In this document: positions 44,307-53,519 of the stretch, piece by piece
How positions within the stretch are numbered: position 1 is the first letter of the stretch
How the letters are laid out: every line of letters starts with the position of its first letter
Origin: Paenibacillus sp. PL2-23
GTDB taxonomy: Bacteria > Bacillota > Bacilli > Paenibacillales > Paenibacillaceae
Length of the DNA stretch: 64,000 nt
Direction: 5' to 3'
NCBI RefSeq assembly: GCF_040834005.1
Contig: NZ_CP162129.1
Span: forward strand, 5,204,501 to 5,268,500
Made by a program: the position numbers and the translations under genes
Notes under the pieces: generated by a model
What the model saw: only the letters and a program-made list of their open reading frames with translations
What the model was told of the DNA's origin: nothing
Database searches by the model: none

Positions 44307-45230
44307 TTATCTCAGGAAATCCACTAGTGATTGCTTTATTACCTTAGCACCAACGGATAACGAAGCCTGATAAATATTTTCGTTAATTTGTGAATCAATC
44401 AACAGTTTCTCGAAGTCGGCATCCTCTACCTTTGATTGCAAATCAGTTAAGTTTAACTCCATATCGACTAAACGATTTTGCATTAGCTCCACTCTATTCA
44501 CGCGGGCTCCGATTTCTGCACGTGCATTTAATAATCGATCCATGCTGTTATCAAGATTAGAGAGCTCCATAGCTACACCACCATAATCTGCACTCCCCAA
44601 AGCATTTATAATACGATCTAATACTGAGAATACATTATCTCCCGTACCCGCAAGGGAAGCATCCGGTGTACCAAATACCTGCTCAGCTGTTAGATTAATA
44701 TCCAACTTGATTTGATTACCAACAATATATTCTACTTTTCCTTTATCGGGAGAAACCTCCCGCGCATTAAATCCAGGAGATGATTTATCAAATGGAATTT
44801 GATCGAAGTTCTCGCCGCTAAATATATATTTACCACTTATCTTACTGTTTGCAATATCAATAAGCTGAGTTCTCAATTGCGCTACTTCGCTCTTGATATT
44901 CTCAAGGGCTACATCGGGATTAGTGCCGCTAGAACCTTGTACGGCAAGCTCCTTTACACGTTTCAATACGTCCCCCGCCTGAGCGACGACCGTATCATTA
45001 AAATCCAACCAAGATAATGCCGAATCCACATTTTTCTGATATTGTTCATTAGCAGATATCTCCGACCGGTATCGCAGGGAATATGTAATTCCGACAGGAT
45101 CGTCCGATGCCTTGTTCAGCTTGCGGCCAGTCGTAGTATGCTCCTGCAAGCGTTCCATCTGGGTCAAGTTGCGATTAAGGTTCCGCATAAGCTGCATGTG
45201 CATCATGCCTTGAGTAACGCGTAACGACAT
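44307..45230 (-). CDS. flgL: Hook-filament junction protein FlgL
   Basis: A 307-residue HAP3: MSLRVTQGMMHMQLMRNLNRNL, KASDDPVGITYSLRYRSEI, and a flagellin-like C-terminus (LLIDSQINENIYQASLSVGAKVIKQSLVDFLR). It follows flgK by 27 bases. Confidence 0.96.
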   Translation of the reverse strand: MSLRVTQGMMHMQLMRNLNRNLTQMERLQEHTTTGRKLNKASDDPVGITYSLRYRSEISANEQYQKNVDSALSWLDFNDTVVAQAGDVLKRVKELAVQGSSGTNPDVALENIKSEVAQLRTQLIDIANSKISGKYIFSGENFDQIPFDKSSPGFNAREVSPDKGKVEYIVGNQIKLDINLTAEQVFGTPDASLAGTGDNVFSVLDRIINALGSADYGGVAMELSNLDNSMDRLLNARAEIGARVNRVELMQNRLVDMELNLTDLQSKVEDADFEKLLIDSQINENIYQASLSVGAKVIKQSLVDFLR

Positions 45231-45257
45231 TTAAACAACCTCCTTATTGGTCAAGGC

Positions 45258-46796
45258 TTACCGGCCTACCATGCCGGTTCCGTTAATAAGTTTGTCCAGC
45301 ATCTCGTCGAAGGTTGTCATAAACCTGGCGGATGCGCTGTATGCGTACTGATATTTGATCAAATCCGCCATCTCTTCGTCGAGAGAAACTCCGCTTATCG
45401 ATTCGCGGCTGGCTTCGACTTGGTCAAGCTGAGTCTGGGAATTGGTATACAAACGTTGTGCCTCCTGGCTTTGCACACCGAGCGCGCCAACAACGGCACC
45501 GTAGAAGTCTCCAACCGTAGCAGATGTAACTCCGCCGCCATGCGCAGTTTCGTCGAATGCAAACTTGACATCCTGAAGCTGCGACATGAGCAGAGCCAGG
45601 CCGTTATTGCCTTTAATCACAGAAGTAACACCCGTTGTTCCGTCTGTTGTTGTCCGCAAAGACGTGGCGATTTTATTGGAATCAGCCGCAATTGAAGGAT
45701 TAAGCGTGATGCTTCCAGCTGTAATACCGGCAGCACCTGGCTTGAATGTGAAAAAATCCTCGCCTGATGTGGCTGGATCCGCTAATGTATACCCCAGCTT
45801 ATGAAGACCGTTGATGCCTTGGACCGTTACGACCTCGTCGGCAGTCGTCGGAGTTGTCGTACCCGGCTTCACCCAGCCAGCAGGAACAGTCACCTGGAAC
45901 TCACCGTTTGCAAGCGTATTCGCCAGTGTATCCAGTTGCTGCTGAAACTCAGCTACGTATTTTTCACGGGAGACGATCATCCCATGTACTTCCCCGCCGG
46001 TAAGATTACCTCCGATATATGCCGTTTCTAATGCCCCTGGCGTAATCGGAGTGACCGTCCCACCTTCAACCATAACGTTTCCACCCATACTGATAGTATA
46101 GCCTTGGTCAGTCTCCGTTACGTTAATGTTCATAATACGGGACAACTGATCTGTCATCAAATCACGTTGATCACGAAGGTCGTTCGCATCGTCGCCGAGC
46201 GACTCAATTCGACGAATCTCCATGTTGAGCGAAGATATCGTGGACAGCAGGGAATTAGTCTGAGTCACCTTCACTTCAATATTGGATGTCAGATCCTCAC
46301 TCAAATCGGTAAGTTGCCTGCTTAACTCGTTGAAGGTTTCAACCAACGCCACGGCGTTTTCCTGCAAAATTTCACGACCGGTGACATTCTCAGGGTTCTT
46401 GCTCAAATCCGACCACGAGTTCCAGAAGTTTTCCAGCACAGTGCGAATACCTGTTTCAGAAGGCTCCTTAACATAACCTTCTAGCTTACTCAGTGTATCC
46501 GTCTGTATCTCTAGGCTGCCTACTCCTTGATTCTGCTGGCGAAATTGACTGTCCAAGAAAGCGTTGCGAATACGCGTAATTGAAGTGAATTCAACGCCGG
46601 TTCCAAGCTGACCCGGAGCATTGGATCGGTTGATTCCGTAGGCTTCAATAGGGCGAGCCGCGACCATCGTGACCTTTTGACGAGAATACCCCTCTGTGTT
46701 GGCGTTCGATATATTATGACCAACTGTGTTTATGGCAGCTTGTTGCGTAAATATGCTCCGTTTCGCCGTCTCCAGCGAGTGAAAGGTCGATCTCAT
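45258..46796 (-). CDS. flgK: Hook-associated protein FlgK
   Basis: A 512-residue HAP1: TFHSLETAKRSIFTQQAAINTVGHNISNANTEGYSRQ at the start, and the C-terminal VSLDEEMADLIKYQYAYSASARFMTTFDEMLD. It joins hook to filament through FlgL. Its position after flgN is standard. Confidence 0.97.
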   Translation of the reverse strand: MRSTFHSLETAKRSIFTQQAAINTVGHNISNANTEGYSRQKVTMVAARPIEAYGINRSNAPGQLGTGVEFTSITRIRNAFLDSQFRQQNQGVGSLEIQTDTLSKLEGYVKEPSETGIRTVLENFWNSWSDLSKNPENVTGREILQENAVALVETFNELSRQLTDLSEDLTSNIEVKVTQTNSLLSTISSLNMEIRRIESLGDDANDLRDQRDLMTDQLSRIMNINVTETDQGYTISMGGNVMVEGGTVTPITPGALETAYIGGNLTGGEVHGMIVSREKYVAEFQQQLDTLANTLANGEFQVTVPAGWVKPGTTTPTTADEVVTVQGINGLHKLGYTLADPATSGEDFFTFKPGAAGITAGSITLNPSIAADSNKIATSLRTTTDGTTGVTSVIKGNNGLALLMSQLQDVKFAFDETAHGGGVTSATVGDFYGAVVGALGVQSQEAQRLYTNSQTQLDQVEASRESISGVSLDEEMADLIKYQYAYSASARFMTTFDEMLDKLINGTGMVGR

Positions 46797-46811
46797 GTTC
46801 TCATCCCCTTA

Positions 46812-47306
46812 TTATACCTTTGAATCATACCAGTTCCTCTTATTGCTGTAGGATTGGTGCTGAGGATGCTGGTACACCATATCCTCGCTCGGATTCTCAA
46901 CGATCAGCCCCAGCGAAAAGTTTATAAAATCCAGCGACTGCTGAATAAGCTTCTGGTTTATTTCGTTTACTTGCTTCAACCGGTTTAGGACGTCTGTAAG
47001 CTGTCCATGCAGCTCAAGAAGGACTTTCTTTTCTTCTGCATTGTTAACAGACTTAATTAAATCAGACAGAACGCCGGAGAGATTGCGGAAGCCAAGGTTC
47101 TTGAAATGTTTGGCAGTCAACAACATACGGCTTGTCTCAATTTCTTCTGCGTGTGCTGTCAGCAGCTTCTCCTTTTGGGTGACAACATTGAGCTGCACAA
47201 TCTCATTCTTCAGAATGAGAGCCTTCTTGCTTTCCTCACATTCTAGAAGCTTCTTATATAGCTCCAGCTGTCTTTGAAGCGTCTCAATTATGGCGGCTAC
47301 CGACAT
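46812..47306 (-). CDS. flgN: FlgN export chaperone
   Basis: A 164-residue, mostly coiled-coil helical protein (LQRQLELYKKLLECEESKKALIL, VLNRLKQVNEINQKLIQQSLDFINFSLGLI). It holds the usual slot between flgM and flgK and chaperones the hook-associated proteins. Confidence 0.9.
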   Translation of the reverse strand: MSVAAIIETLQRQLELYKKLLECEESKKALILKNEIVQLNVVTQKEKLLTAHAEEIETSRMLLTAKHFKNLGFRNLSGVLSDLIKSVNNAEEKKVLLELHGQLTDVLNRLKQVNEINQKLIQQSLDFINFSLGLIVENPSEDMVYQHPQHQSYSNKRNWYDSKV

Positions 47307-47336
47307 TCCGCATCAACTCTCCTAACTTGCTGTCGA

Positions 47337-47603
47337 TTACTCCCTTATGAAGGGCAGAAGCTTCTCGGCGATCTTGCCAGCGTCCACATGATAAGTGCCG
47401 GACGCCACTTCGCTCTTCAGCCGGCTGATGCGCTCGCTGCGCTCCGCGTCGGACAGCTTGCTCGTCGACAGCATCTCCTTCGCAGCCGCTGAGATCTGCA
47501 CCTCGTCCTTCTGCTTCGCCTTCTTCGTAGGATCCGATCGCACTTCGCTCTGCTTCGCGTAGGGGTTGGCTGCTCCGATGCGCTTGGTTTCATTAATCTT
47601 CAC
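47337..47603 (-). CDS. flgM: Anti-sigma-D factor FlgM
   Basis: An 88-residue protein starting VKINETKRIGAANPYAKQ from a GTG with GAGGTG upstream. The C-terminal helices (DAERSERISRLKSEVASGTYHVDAGKIAEKLL) bind sigma-D. It is exported once the hook is done, freeing sigma-D for hag and flaG. Confidence 0.95.
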   Translation of the reverse strand: MKINETKRIGAANPYAKQSEVRSDPTKKAKQKDEVQISAAAKEMLSTSKLSDAERSERISRLKSEVASGTYHVDAGKIAEKLLPFIRE

Positions 47604-47631
47604 TGTTCTCACCTCGTTATGGTCAGCAACT

Positions 47632-47669
47632 AAAAAAGCCGATTTACTCTTATAGAGGTATTATCGGCT
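47632..47669 (-). terminator. Terminator upstream of flgM, with embedded sigma-D-like -10
   Basis: Minus-strand AGCCGAT and ATCGGCT stem, then TTTTTT. The first arm contains GCCGATAA, a perfect sigma-D -10, but no TAAA lies 15 bases upstream of it. Confidence 0.75.
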
Positions 47670-47701
47670 CTCGTCATATTTTAATGAATAGTATCCAGAA
47701 A

Positions 47702-48124
47702 TTATCTTCCTTTATACTCGCTGATACCGCGATAAGCCGTTTTCTTCGCCTGCTGGTCCTTCTCCAGCTGAGCCGCCTTGGCGCTCTCGTCCTGCATCAG
47801 CTTGCGGGTGTCCTTCGTCAGCCGAATGCGGCAGTCCTCGCACAGATGATTCTCGCGGATCAGCGTGCCGCAGGACTCGCAAGGGAAGGACATATTAGGC
47901 GCGTTCACAATAGAGATGCGGCCTTCCCGGATAAACTTCGTAATTTGTCTTATAGCAACGCCAGTCGCGTCGGACAGCTCATGAATAATGGCACCCTTGT
48001 TCTCACGCAAGTAATCCGCGCACAGCTGGTACTCTCTATCGATATCCTTCATGCATGCCGGGCACACGTCCCTGAAGTTTTTGGCAAAAATCTTACCGCA
48101 GCGAGGACAGTTTTCTACGTTCAT
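47702..48124 (-). CDS. yvyF: YvyF-like flagellar operon protein (TIGR03826 type)
   Basis: A 140-residue protein with zinc-ribbon pairs CPRCGKIFAKNFRDVCPAC and CESCGTLIRENHLCEDC around an HTH-like middle (VAIRQITKFIREGRI). It stands between comFC and flgM as in B. subtilis. It is possibly regulatory. Confidence 0.9.
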   Translation of the reverse strand: MNVENCPRCGKIFAKNFRDVCPACMKDIDREYQLCADYLRENKGAIIHELSDATGVAIRQITKFIREGRISIVNAPNMSFPCESCGTLIRENHLCEDCRIRLTKDTRKLMQDESAKAAQLEKDQQAKKTAYRGISEYKGR

Positions 48125-48222
48125 CGCTCAAGGCCCCCTCTTGTCCTAAATAATCCTACCTCCATATTAACGGATTTCAAACGCGATTTCATTAGGAAAA
48201 AATACAGCTCCCCCATCCCTCC

Positions 48223-49143
48223 CTAAGATCGGGACCACGTAAGCACATATATGCGCAGGGGAACACGGGCGTGGCGCAGCAATATCTCCGAGCACGCCTC
48301 CACTGTACTGCCCGTTGTATAGATATCGTCGATGAGCAGCAGCCGAAGCTCACGGCCGCCCTCCCCACTCCTGGCTTCCAGCTTGGCAAGGGAATCAGCA
48401 TGAACGTTGAACATCGTCTTCACCGACTGCAGCCGCTCCGCTCTTGATTTGAAGCTCATCTTCTCGGAATGGTGCGCCCGCACGAGCAGATTGAAGAGAG
48501 GCATGCCGAAACGCTCGGACAGGTGACGCGCCAGCTGCTCCGCCTGATTGAAGCCCCGCTCCTCCGCCCTCTGCGCGCTGATCGGCACGAAGGTAATAGC
48601 GTCCCAGCAGGCGCCGGGCACCGGCGGGCGATCACCTGCTGCTCGCTGCCAGATGGCGCGAAGCCATGGCCATCGCGTAGAAGCCAAGCGCGCTTGGACC
48701 GCGCCCTCCGCCCGCTCAAGCTCCTTCGCCATGCGAAGCAATGGGGGCACCAGCATCTCCGCCAGCAAGGGCGCAAGCCGCTCGCGGCCCCGGTACTTGT
48801 ACAGCGCCAGCCAGCTTCTCATAACAGGGTCATAGGCAACAGCGCTCCGGTTCATGACAAAATGGCGATTCCTCCGACGCCCGCAATCCTCGCAGTGAAT
48901 GGCCCTACCGCAGACCGGACAGCGAATCTGCACCAACCATGGGATGGAGCGACGGCACCGCCCGCATAAAGCTTGAGCCAATACAGCATGGCCGGGCTCT
49001 CCAGCCACGCTCGCCCCTCCCGCGCCGATGAATTGGCCGCATACCACACAGCTTTCGCTGCGGGGCGCCATCCAGCCAGCGGAATGCCCTCCCGCAGCTC
49101 GGCAAACATCCCATAAAACCCGAATTCCCCGAACGATGCTCAT
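48223..49143 (-). CDS. comFC: ComF family protein (ComFC)
   Basis: A 306-residue protein: N-terminal cysteine cluster (CVVCGQF, CGRCRRS, CPVCGRAIHCEDCGRRR), then a phosphoribosyltransferase-type domain with ITFVPISAQRAEERGFNQAEQLAR and the PRPP loop LLLIDDIYTTGST near residue 260. It is needed for DNA uptake in competent cells. It lies 22 bases after comFA; no comFB gene lies between. Confidence 0.93.
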   Translation of the reverse strand: MSIVRGIRVLWDVCRAAGGHSAGWMAPRSESCVVCGQFIGAGGASVAGEPGHAVLAQALCGRCRRSIPWLVQIRCPVCGRAIHCEDCGRRRNRHFVMNRSAVAYDPVMRSWLALYKYRGRERLAPLLAEMLVPPLLRMAKELERAEGAVQARLASTRWPWLRAIWQRAAGDRPPVPGACWDAITFVPISAQRAEERGFNQAEQLARHLSERFGMPLFNLLVRAHHSEKMSFKSRAERLQSVKTMFNVHADSLAKLEARSGEGGRELRLLLIDDIYTTGSTVEACSEILLRHARVPLRIYVLTWSRS

Positions 49144-49164
49144 TCCCGTCCACCTCTTTTCCGC

Positions 49165-51255
49165 TTAGCTTTTTGGCAATAAATAGCCTTTGGCGCGAGC
49201 CAGCGCATTCATGGCGCGAATATGCCGTACGGCATGAAGCTGGGATTGTGTTCTCTGCGGCGCTACAAAATACACCTTGCCGCCGGGATCAGCAGCGCTC
49301 CTCCCCGCCCGTCCCGCCATCTGCACCAGCGAGGCCTCGTCGAACAGCCTGCCGTCCGCGTCCATAATCATTACGTCGCTTCGAGGAATCGTTACGCCGC
49401 GCTCCAGGATCGTCGTCGTGACCAGGATGCGGATGTCAGCCGACCGGAAGGCAGCCACCTTGGCCGCTCTTGCCGGGTCCTGCGAGGAGGTTGCGGCAAC
49501 GAGCTCTTGGGGCAGGCGAAGCTTCTCCCGCAGGAGGACAGCCAGCGGCTCAGCGTGAGCGATGCGCTGCACGAACAAGAACAGCTGGGCGCCCCGCTCC
49601 AGCGAGGCCTGGATCGCCTTCCTCAGTGCAGCCGGCAGCCTGCCCGATGCCAGCATCGCGTGAACGGAGGGCGAGCTCTTCAGCGCGGGCACCGGCAGCG
49701 GGTGCCGATGGTAGCGCACCGGCACTCGGGCGTGCGCCAGCTCTCCCCGCTTCGCCGCCCGCTGGAGCTCGCGCGGAGGCGTTGCCGACAGCAGCAGGCG
49801 CGGCGCTCCGGGCAGGCAGCTTTTGTCCGCCGCATATTGCAGCAGCGGGTCTCCATGATAAGGGAACGCGTCGATCTCATCCAGGATGACCAAATCGAAC
49901 GCGTGATGGAAGCGGAACAGCTGATGTGTCGTGGAGAGCGTTATGTCGCCCCGCTCCCAGCGCTGCTCGCTCCCGCCGTACAGGGTGACCACCGACGCAT
50001 GAGGGAACGCGCTGCGGATGCGCGGGTCCAGCTCCAGCACCACATCCCGTCTGGGCGACGCAATAAGCGCCCGGCCGCCGCGCCTCAGCACCGACTCCAC
50101 AAGCGGGAACACCATCTCCGTCTTGCCCGCTCCCGTTACGGCCCATAACAGGAAGCTGCGAATACCGCCCTGCTGGCTCGGCATCCCCACACGCGACCGG
50201 GCCCTTCCTGTCTTAGATGCAGGCGAGCCGCGATGCCGGTCACGCTCCTCCACGAATCGCAGCGCCTCCTCCGTCGCCGCCTGCTGCGCGGGGCTGAGCC
50301 CCCATCGCGCCAGAAGCCCCGCCCCCGCCACGGGAGCTGTCGGGGCTTCAGCTACCTGCGGCGCGCCCCCTTGCCCGCAGCCGCCCATCCAAGCCCGCTG
50401 CGCTTGAGGCGTATAGACGCCCTCAATCAGCAGCTCGCACTCCCTGCTCCGCCCCATCGTGAGGCAGGCTTCGCAATACGCGCACTCGCGCCCGCAGGCG
50501 AGGCACCGCGAGCGCAGCAGCCGCGCCTCCCCGCTGCCGCACCGCCGGCAGCGCAGCCGGCGCCGCGCGTCCGGCCGCCCGCCCCCATCGGCGGCGACCG
50601 CTCCGCGGAGGCGCACGCGCCCGAGCAGCGCCGCCAGCTGGATCGCTTCGCGCCAGCTGGCGGCGGCCCCGGGACCGCCGGCGCCCAGAAGCTCGCGCGC
50701 TTCGCCGCTTAGCAGCGCGCGCCCCTGCAAGAGCTCGGCGGCGAGCTTCGAAGCCGCCGCCACATGGCTCCAGCGCTCGGGGGCCATAACCCGCTGCCCC
50801 TCACCCTCACGCCAGCGTTCTATGCTCCGCTGCTCCATGCCCTCTATACTTGACGATACACCACCTGTCGTATCGCTTGCCCGCTTCGAAGCGAAAGCAT
50901 GCTTCCTTCTCTCCCCCGCCGCACGCACTTCTTCAATAATGCCAGACATCAAAGCTACCGCTTTGGCTTCGTTCATTGTCGCTCCAGAATAGCGCTGCCC
51001 TTCCATGCCTCCATAGCGAGCGCCCAGCCCCTGCTTCACCCGCCCGAAATGTTTGCTTTCCACCCGCTCCCTCCACAGCTCCACCGCCTCGGAGGCTTGT
51101 CCCAGCGGGAGCTCCTCGCGCCACAGCCACGCACATTCCGCCGCCTCCCACGCACTTCCTTCACCAAACCAATACGCATAATCGACCTCCGGCGATAAAG
51201 TGAGCCAGGCCGACCATTCGCCACGCTTCTGCAGTACGTACACTTGTGCTCTCAT
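49165..51255 (-). CDS. comFA: ComFA late competence helicase
   Basis: A 696-residue DEAD-box type translocase acting at the inner face of the membrane in transformation. It has a zinc cluster (CRRCGSGEARLLRSRCLAC...CAYC), Walker A LLWAVTGAGKTEM near residue 350, DEID box LVILDEIDAFPYHGD near residue 435 and helicase C motif QMAGRAGRSAADPGG. The ATG with AAGGAGGG upstream is preferred. The N-terminal 320 residues are longer and more Arg/Ala-rich than in B. subtilis ComFA. Confidence 0.94.
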   Translation of the reverse strand: MRAQVYVLQKRGEWSAWLTLSPEVDYAYWFGEGSAWEAAECAWLWREELPLGQASEAVELWRERVESKHFGRVKQGLGARYGGMEGQRYSGATMNEAKAVALMSGIIEEVRAAGERRKHAFASKRASDTTGGVSSSIEGMEQRSIERWREGEGQRVMAPERWSHVAAASKLAAELLQGRALLSGEARELLGAGGPGAAASWREAIQLAALLGRVRLRGAVAADGGGRPDARRRLRCRRCGSGEARLLRSRCLACGRECAYCEACLTMGRSRECELLIEGVYTPQAQRAWMGGCGQGGAPQVAEAPTAPVAGAGLLARWGLSPAQQAATEEALRFVEERDRHRGSPASKTGRARSRVGMPSQQGGIRSFLLWAVTGAGKTEMVFPLVESVLRRGGRALIASPRRDVVLELDPRIRSAFPHASVVTLYGGSEQRWERGDITLSTTHQLFRFHHAFDLVILDEIDAFPYHGDPLLQYAADKSCLPGAPRLLLSATPPRELQRAAKRGELAHARVPVRYHRHPLPVPALKSSPSVHAMLASGRLPAALRKAIQASLERGAQLFLFVQRIAHAEPLAVLLREKLRLPQELVAATSSQDPARAAKVAAFRSADIRILVTTTILERGVTIPRSDVMIMDADGRLFDEASLVQMAGRAGRSAADPGGKVYFVAPQRTQSQLHAVRHIRAMNALARAKGYLLPKS

Positions 51256-51306
51256 GTTATCCCTCCTTATCTCCTTGCGAGCCGAGCTCGCGCTGCCTGG
51301 AACGAC

Positions 51307-51352
51307 AAAAAAACACACCCGACCCCGCCCGCATCGGGCAAGTCAAGTGTGC
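51307..51352 (-). terminator. Terminator upstream of comFA
   Basis: Minus-strand CACACTTGACTTGCCCG pairs with CGGGGTCGGGTGTG and is followed by TTTTTTT. It ends the 152-residue gene. Confidence 0.8.
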
Positions 51353-51374
51353 TTCACTATGACTGCATTATAGG

Positions 51375-51833
51375 TCAAAACGGCATCTTCGACAAGTCTG
51401 CCGGATTCTCCAGGTCCACCAGAACCGCATGCTCTGATTCCGATACAATGCCCTCCGCCTGAAGCAGCCACAGCATTTGAACCGCGCTCACCCCGTCATG
51501 CGAGCGCTTTCCAACCTCGGTTTCAGGATTTACGCCTGCCTTCCTCGCGTGCACATGAACCTCTTGGCCGCTTCTTCTCCAGCGCTCCACAACAGCCATC
51601 GTGTCTGTCGATGCTCCCACGTCCACCACCGTCAGCCGCACATCCCTGCCCATCCAGCGGGAGAACGCGCGCAGCATTCTCAAGTACCATTCCATCTTCT
51701 CCTGACCATCGCTTGCGATCAGCACATAATGCTTGCCCTTGCCGGATCGTCCGCGGCCGATCCAATAAGCCAGATGCACGAGCAACGCCGCCGCGGCATA
51801 ACAGCTTATGATAAGAAGCAGAACATTCAGCAT
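51375..51833 (-). CDS. Unknown single-span membrane protein
   Basis: A 152-residue protein. Residues 1-25 are one hydrophobic helix (VLLLIISCYAAAALLVHLAYWI). The rest looks like a cytoplasmic alpha/beta domain (HYVLIASDGQEKMEWYLRML, VRLTVVDVGASTDTMAVVERW, HAVLVDLENPADL). GGAGG precedes the ATG. I do not recognise a family. It occupies the slot between degU and comFA that holds yviA in B. subtilis. Confidence 0.75.
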   Translation of the reverse strand: MLNVLLLIISCYAAAALLVHLAYWIGRGRSGKGKHYVLIASDGQEKMEWYLRMLRAFSRWMGRDVRLTVVDVGASTDTMAVVERWRRSGQEVHVHARKAGVNPETEVGKRSHDGVSAVQMLWLLQAEGIVSESEHAVLVDLENPADLSKMPF

Positions 51834-51968
51834 GTCGGCACCTCCTTATGCCATACTATATGCCGCGCCCCGCCCATCGGTTACGGTCCTTCGGACGAGT
51901 TGACTTGCGTGTTTGTCATGAAAAATACTTTTCGACACCAATATGAATTTTTCACCAAAAATACACCC

Positions 51969-51996
51969 TTGCCCCATTTCCATCATATGCTATCAT
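51969..51996 (+). promoter_or_regulatory. Possible promoter of the LPXTG gene
   Basis: TTGCCC, 16 bases, TATCAT, about 50 bases before the start codon. Weak match. Confidence 0.4.
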
Positions 51997-52048
51997 TTGG
52001 GTACGTGCCCGCGCATATATATGTTCTGATGACAGTAGAGGAGAGTGA

Positions 52049-53098
52049 ATGATGAGTAGAATCACCAAAAAGCCCATTTCCATCGCAATGGCTTTACTGC
52101 TGCTTCTAACCCTAGCCACCGGCTCCTTTGTATATGCCGAAGGACTGCCCGAAGGGGCCAACCCCACCGCCGCCTTACATATGGCAGCAGCGGCTGCCCA
52201 AGCGCAGGCCGGCTGCGCCTCGTATGCCGGAACAGCAGATAAGCTGGGCCAGCAGGACCCCTCCATCCCTTATATCAAGATCAATGGAGACGGGACCGCC
52301 ACCACCAAGTTCAAAACCGTGCAAAACTGCGTTCAAGCCAGCTTCTCTGTATACACCTATGTCGGCTCCCCGACGCCTTACGAGAACCAGGTGTATTACC
52401 ATGGCGTAACCGGCACGTATGACACAGCGGGGAATTACGAATTAACGATCAATATGCCGTCATGCGGCACTAGCCAGGTGGACCTGTACGCCGGCCCCAT
52501 CCAGACCGAGCTCGGTACGGGCGGGCATAAAATGGGCACCTACAGAAGCTATCTCTACATCAACAGCGGCGTATGCCCGACACCTACGCCAACGCCTACA
52601 CCTACACCAACGCCTACGACGACAGCATCGGATACGCCTTCGTCGACGCCGACCGAGACATCAACCTCAACACCTACGTCTACACCAACCGAGACAACAA
52701 CCACCACATCGACGACTACGCCTACTCATACAGCTACTTCAACACCAACGACTACACCTACTCATACAACCACCACACCAACGACTACACCTACCGAGAC
52801 AAATACTTCAACACCGACGTCTACACCTGCGGCAACTCCAACCCAACTGAGCGAGCCTTCGTCTGAGCCAACGGAGGATACGATCACCATTGAGGAGGAT
52901 GAAGTGCCCCGAGGCGGCGGCGAGCCCGAGGATGACACGGCTATCGACACGTCAACCGACGAATACGAGCCGCCCATCCAGCAGCTGCCCCAGACAGGGG
53001 ACAGCAGCCCCGTTCCGTATTATGCTTTAGGGTCCTTCCTCGCTCTGACCGGTCTAATGAACATGGGCAGCCGGAAGCGCACCGCACATAAGCGTTAA
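52049..53098 (+). CDS. LPXTG cell-wall protein with Thr/Pro stalk
   Basis: A 349-residue protein with a signal peptide to about residue 30 (AMALLLLLTLATGSFVYA). A small folded domain with three Cys spans about 50-175 (CASYAGTADKLG, VQNCVQASFSVYTYV, MPSCGTSQVDLY). A Thr/Pro/Ser-rich spacer follows at 178-270, then an acidic segment. The sortase signal LPQTGDSSP, a hydrophobic stretch and RKRTAHKR close the protein. A GAGGAG site precedes tandem ATG codons. Sortase would link it to peptidoglycan with the Cys domain outermost. The domain's ligand is unknown. Confidence 0.92.
   Translation: MMSRITKKPISIAMALLLLLTLATGSFVYAEGLPEGANPTAALHMAAAAAQAQAGCASYAGTADKLGQQDPSIPYIKINGDGTATTKFKTVQNCVQASFSVYTYVGSPTPYENQVYYHGVTGTYDTAGNYELTINMPSCGTSQVDLYAGPIQTELGTGGHKMGTYRSYLYINSGVCPTPTPTPTPTPTPTTTASDTPSSTPTETSTSTPTSTPTETTTTTSTTTPTHTATSTPTTTPTHTTTTPTTTPTETNTSTPTSTPAATPTQLSEPSSEPTEDTITIEEDEVPRGGGEPEDDTAIDTSTDEYEPPIQQLPQTGDSSPVPYYALGSFLALTGLMNMGSRKRTAHKR
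52575..52845. repeat. Degenerate hexamer repeat coding the Thr/Pro stalk
   Basis: Long runs of acgccta/acaccaac-type units encode PTPTPT and TSTPT blocks of the LPXTG protein. Confidence 0.85.
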
Positions 53099-53400
53099 TC
53101 CATCCGCAACATGATGTCATTGTCTCGGGGGCGCAAGCAGGCGCATCATCCGAGCTTTGTAACGGACATTTTCGACCTTTAGAAAAGTCTAATCGGCCAC
53201 CCAAAGCTGTAACGGGCATTCTCGACCTTTAGAACAACGATTGAGGCAGAATGGGTCCGTTTAGAACGGCTAAGCGTCAATTTTGACCGTTACATGCTGA
53301 ATAGCCTCCAATCCCAGCTCTAAGCGCATTTAATGTCCATTACAGCGGGAGCACTCTAGCTCCACTCGCTCACCCCGAAATTTATTCATTCTGTAATACA
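53099..53400. repeat. Intergenic region with a 50-bp period direct repeat
   Basis: No gene is seen. tgtaacggacattttcgacc at 53158 recurs as tgtaacgggcattctcgacc at 53208, both followed by tttagaa, exactly 50 bases apart. A reverse-oriented ttgaccgttaca lies near 53280-53295. It resembles a dispersed intergenic repeat family rather than a coding unit. Confidence 0.65.
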
Positions 53401-53449
53401 ACACAAAGCCCTTGAGGCAAGCGCTAAGCTTGCTCCAAGGGCTTTGTTT
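53401..53449. terminator. Bidirectional terminator, LPXTG gene / degU
   Basis: CAAAGCCCTTG...GGCAAGC and GCTTGC...CAAGGGCTTTG form a long stem with a short GCTAA-type loop. Confidence 0.85.
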
Positions 53450-53519
53450 GATTCAAAAAGCCGAACATTGTGTACCCTATATAAGAGGCCGTTAAGAAAT
53501 CCTCCATCGAGGTCGCCTC

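Noticed and set aside
52573..52866. Tyr/Asp/Asn-rich plus-strand frame in the Thr/Pro stalk region
   Set aside because: An out-of-frame reading of the LPXTG stalk repeat; it overlaps a gene with a clear signal peptide and sortase motif.
53099..53300. CRISPR-like spacing of the 50-bp period repeat
   Set aside because: Only two direct copies, diverged, with no further units and no cas genes.
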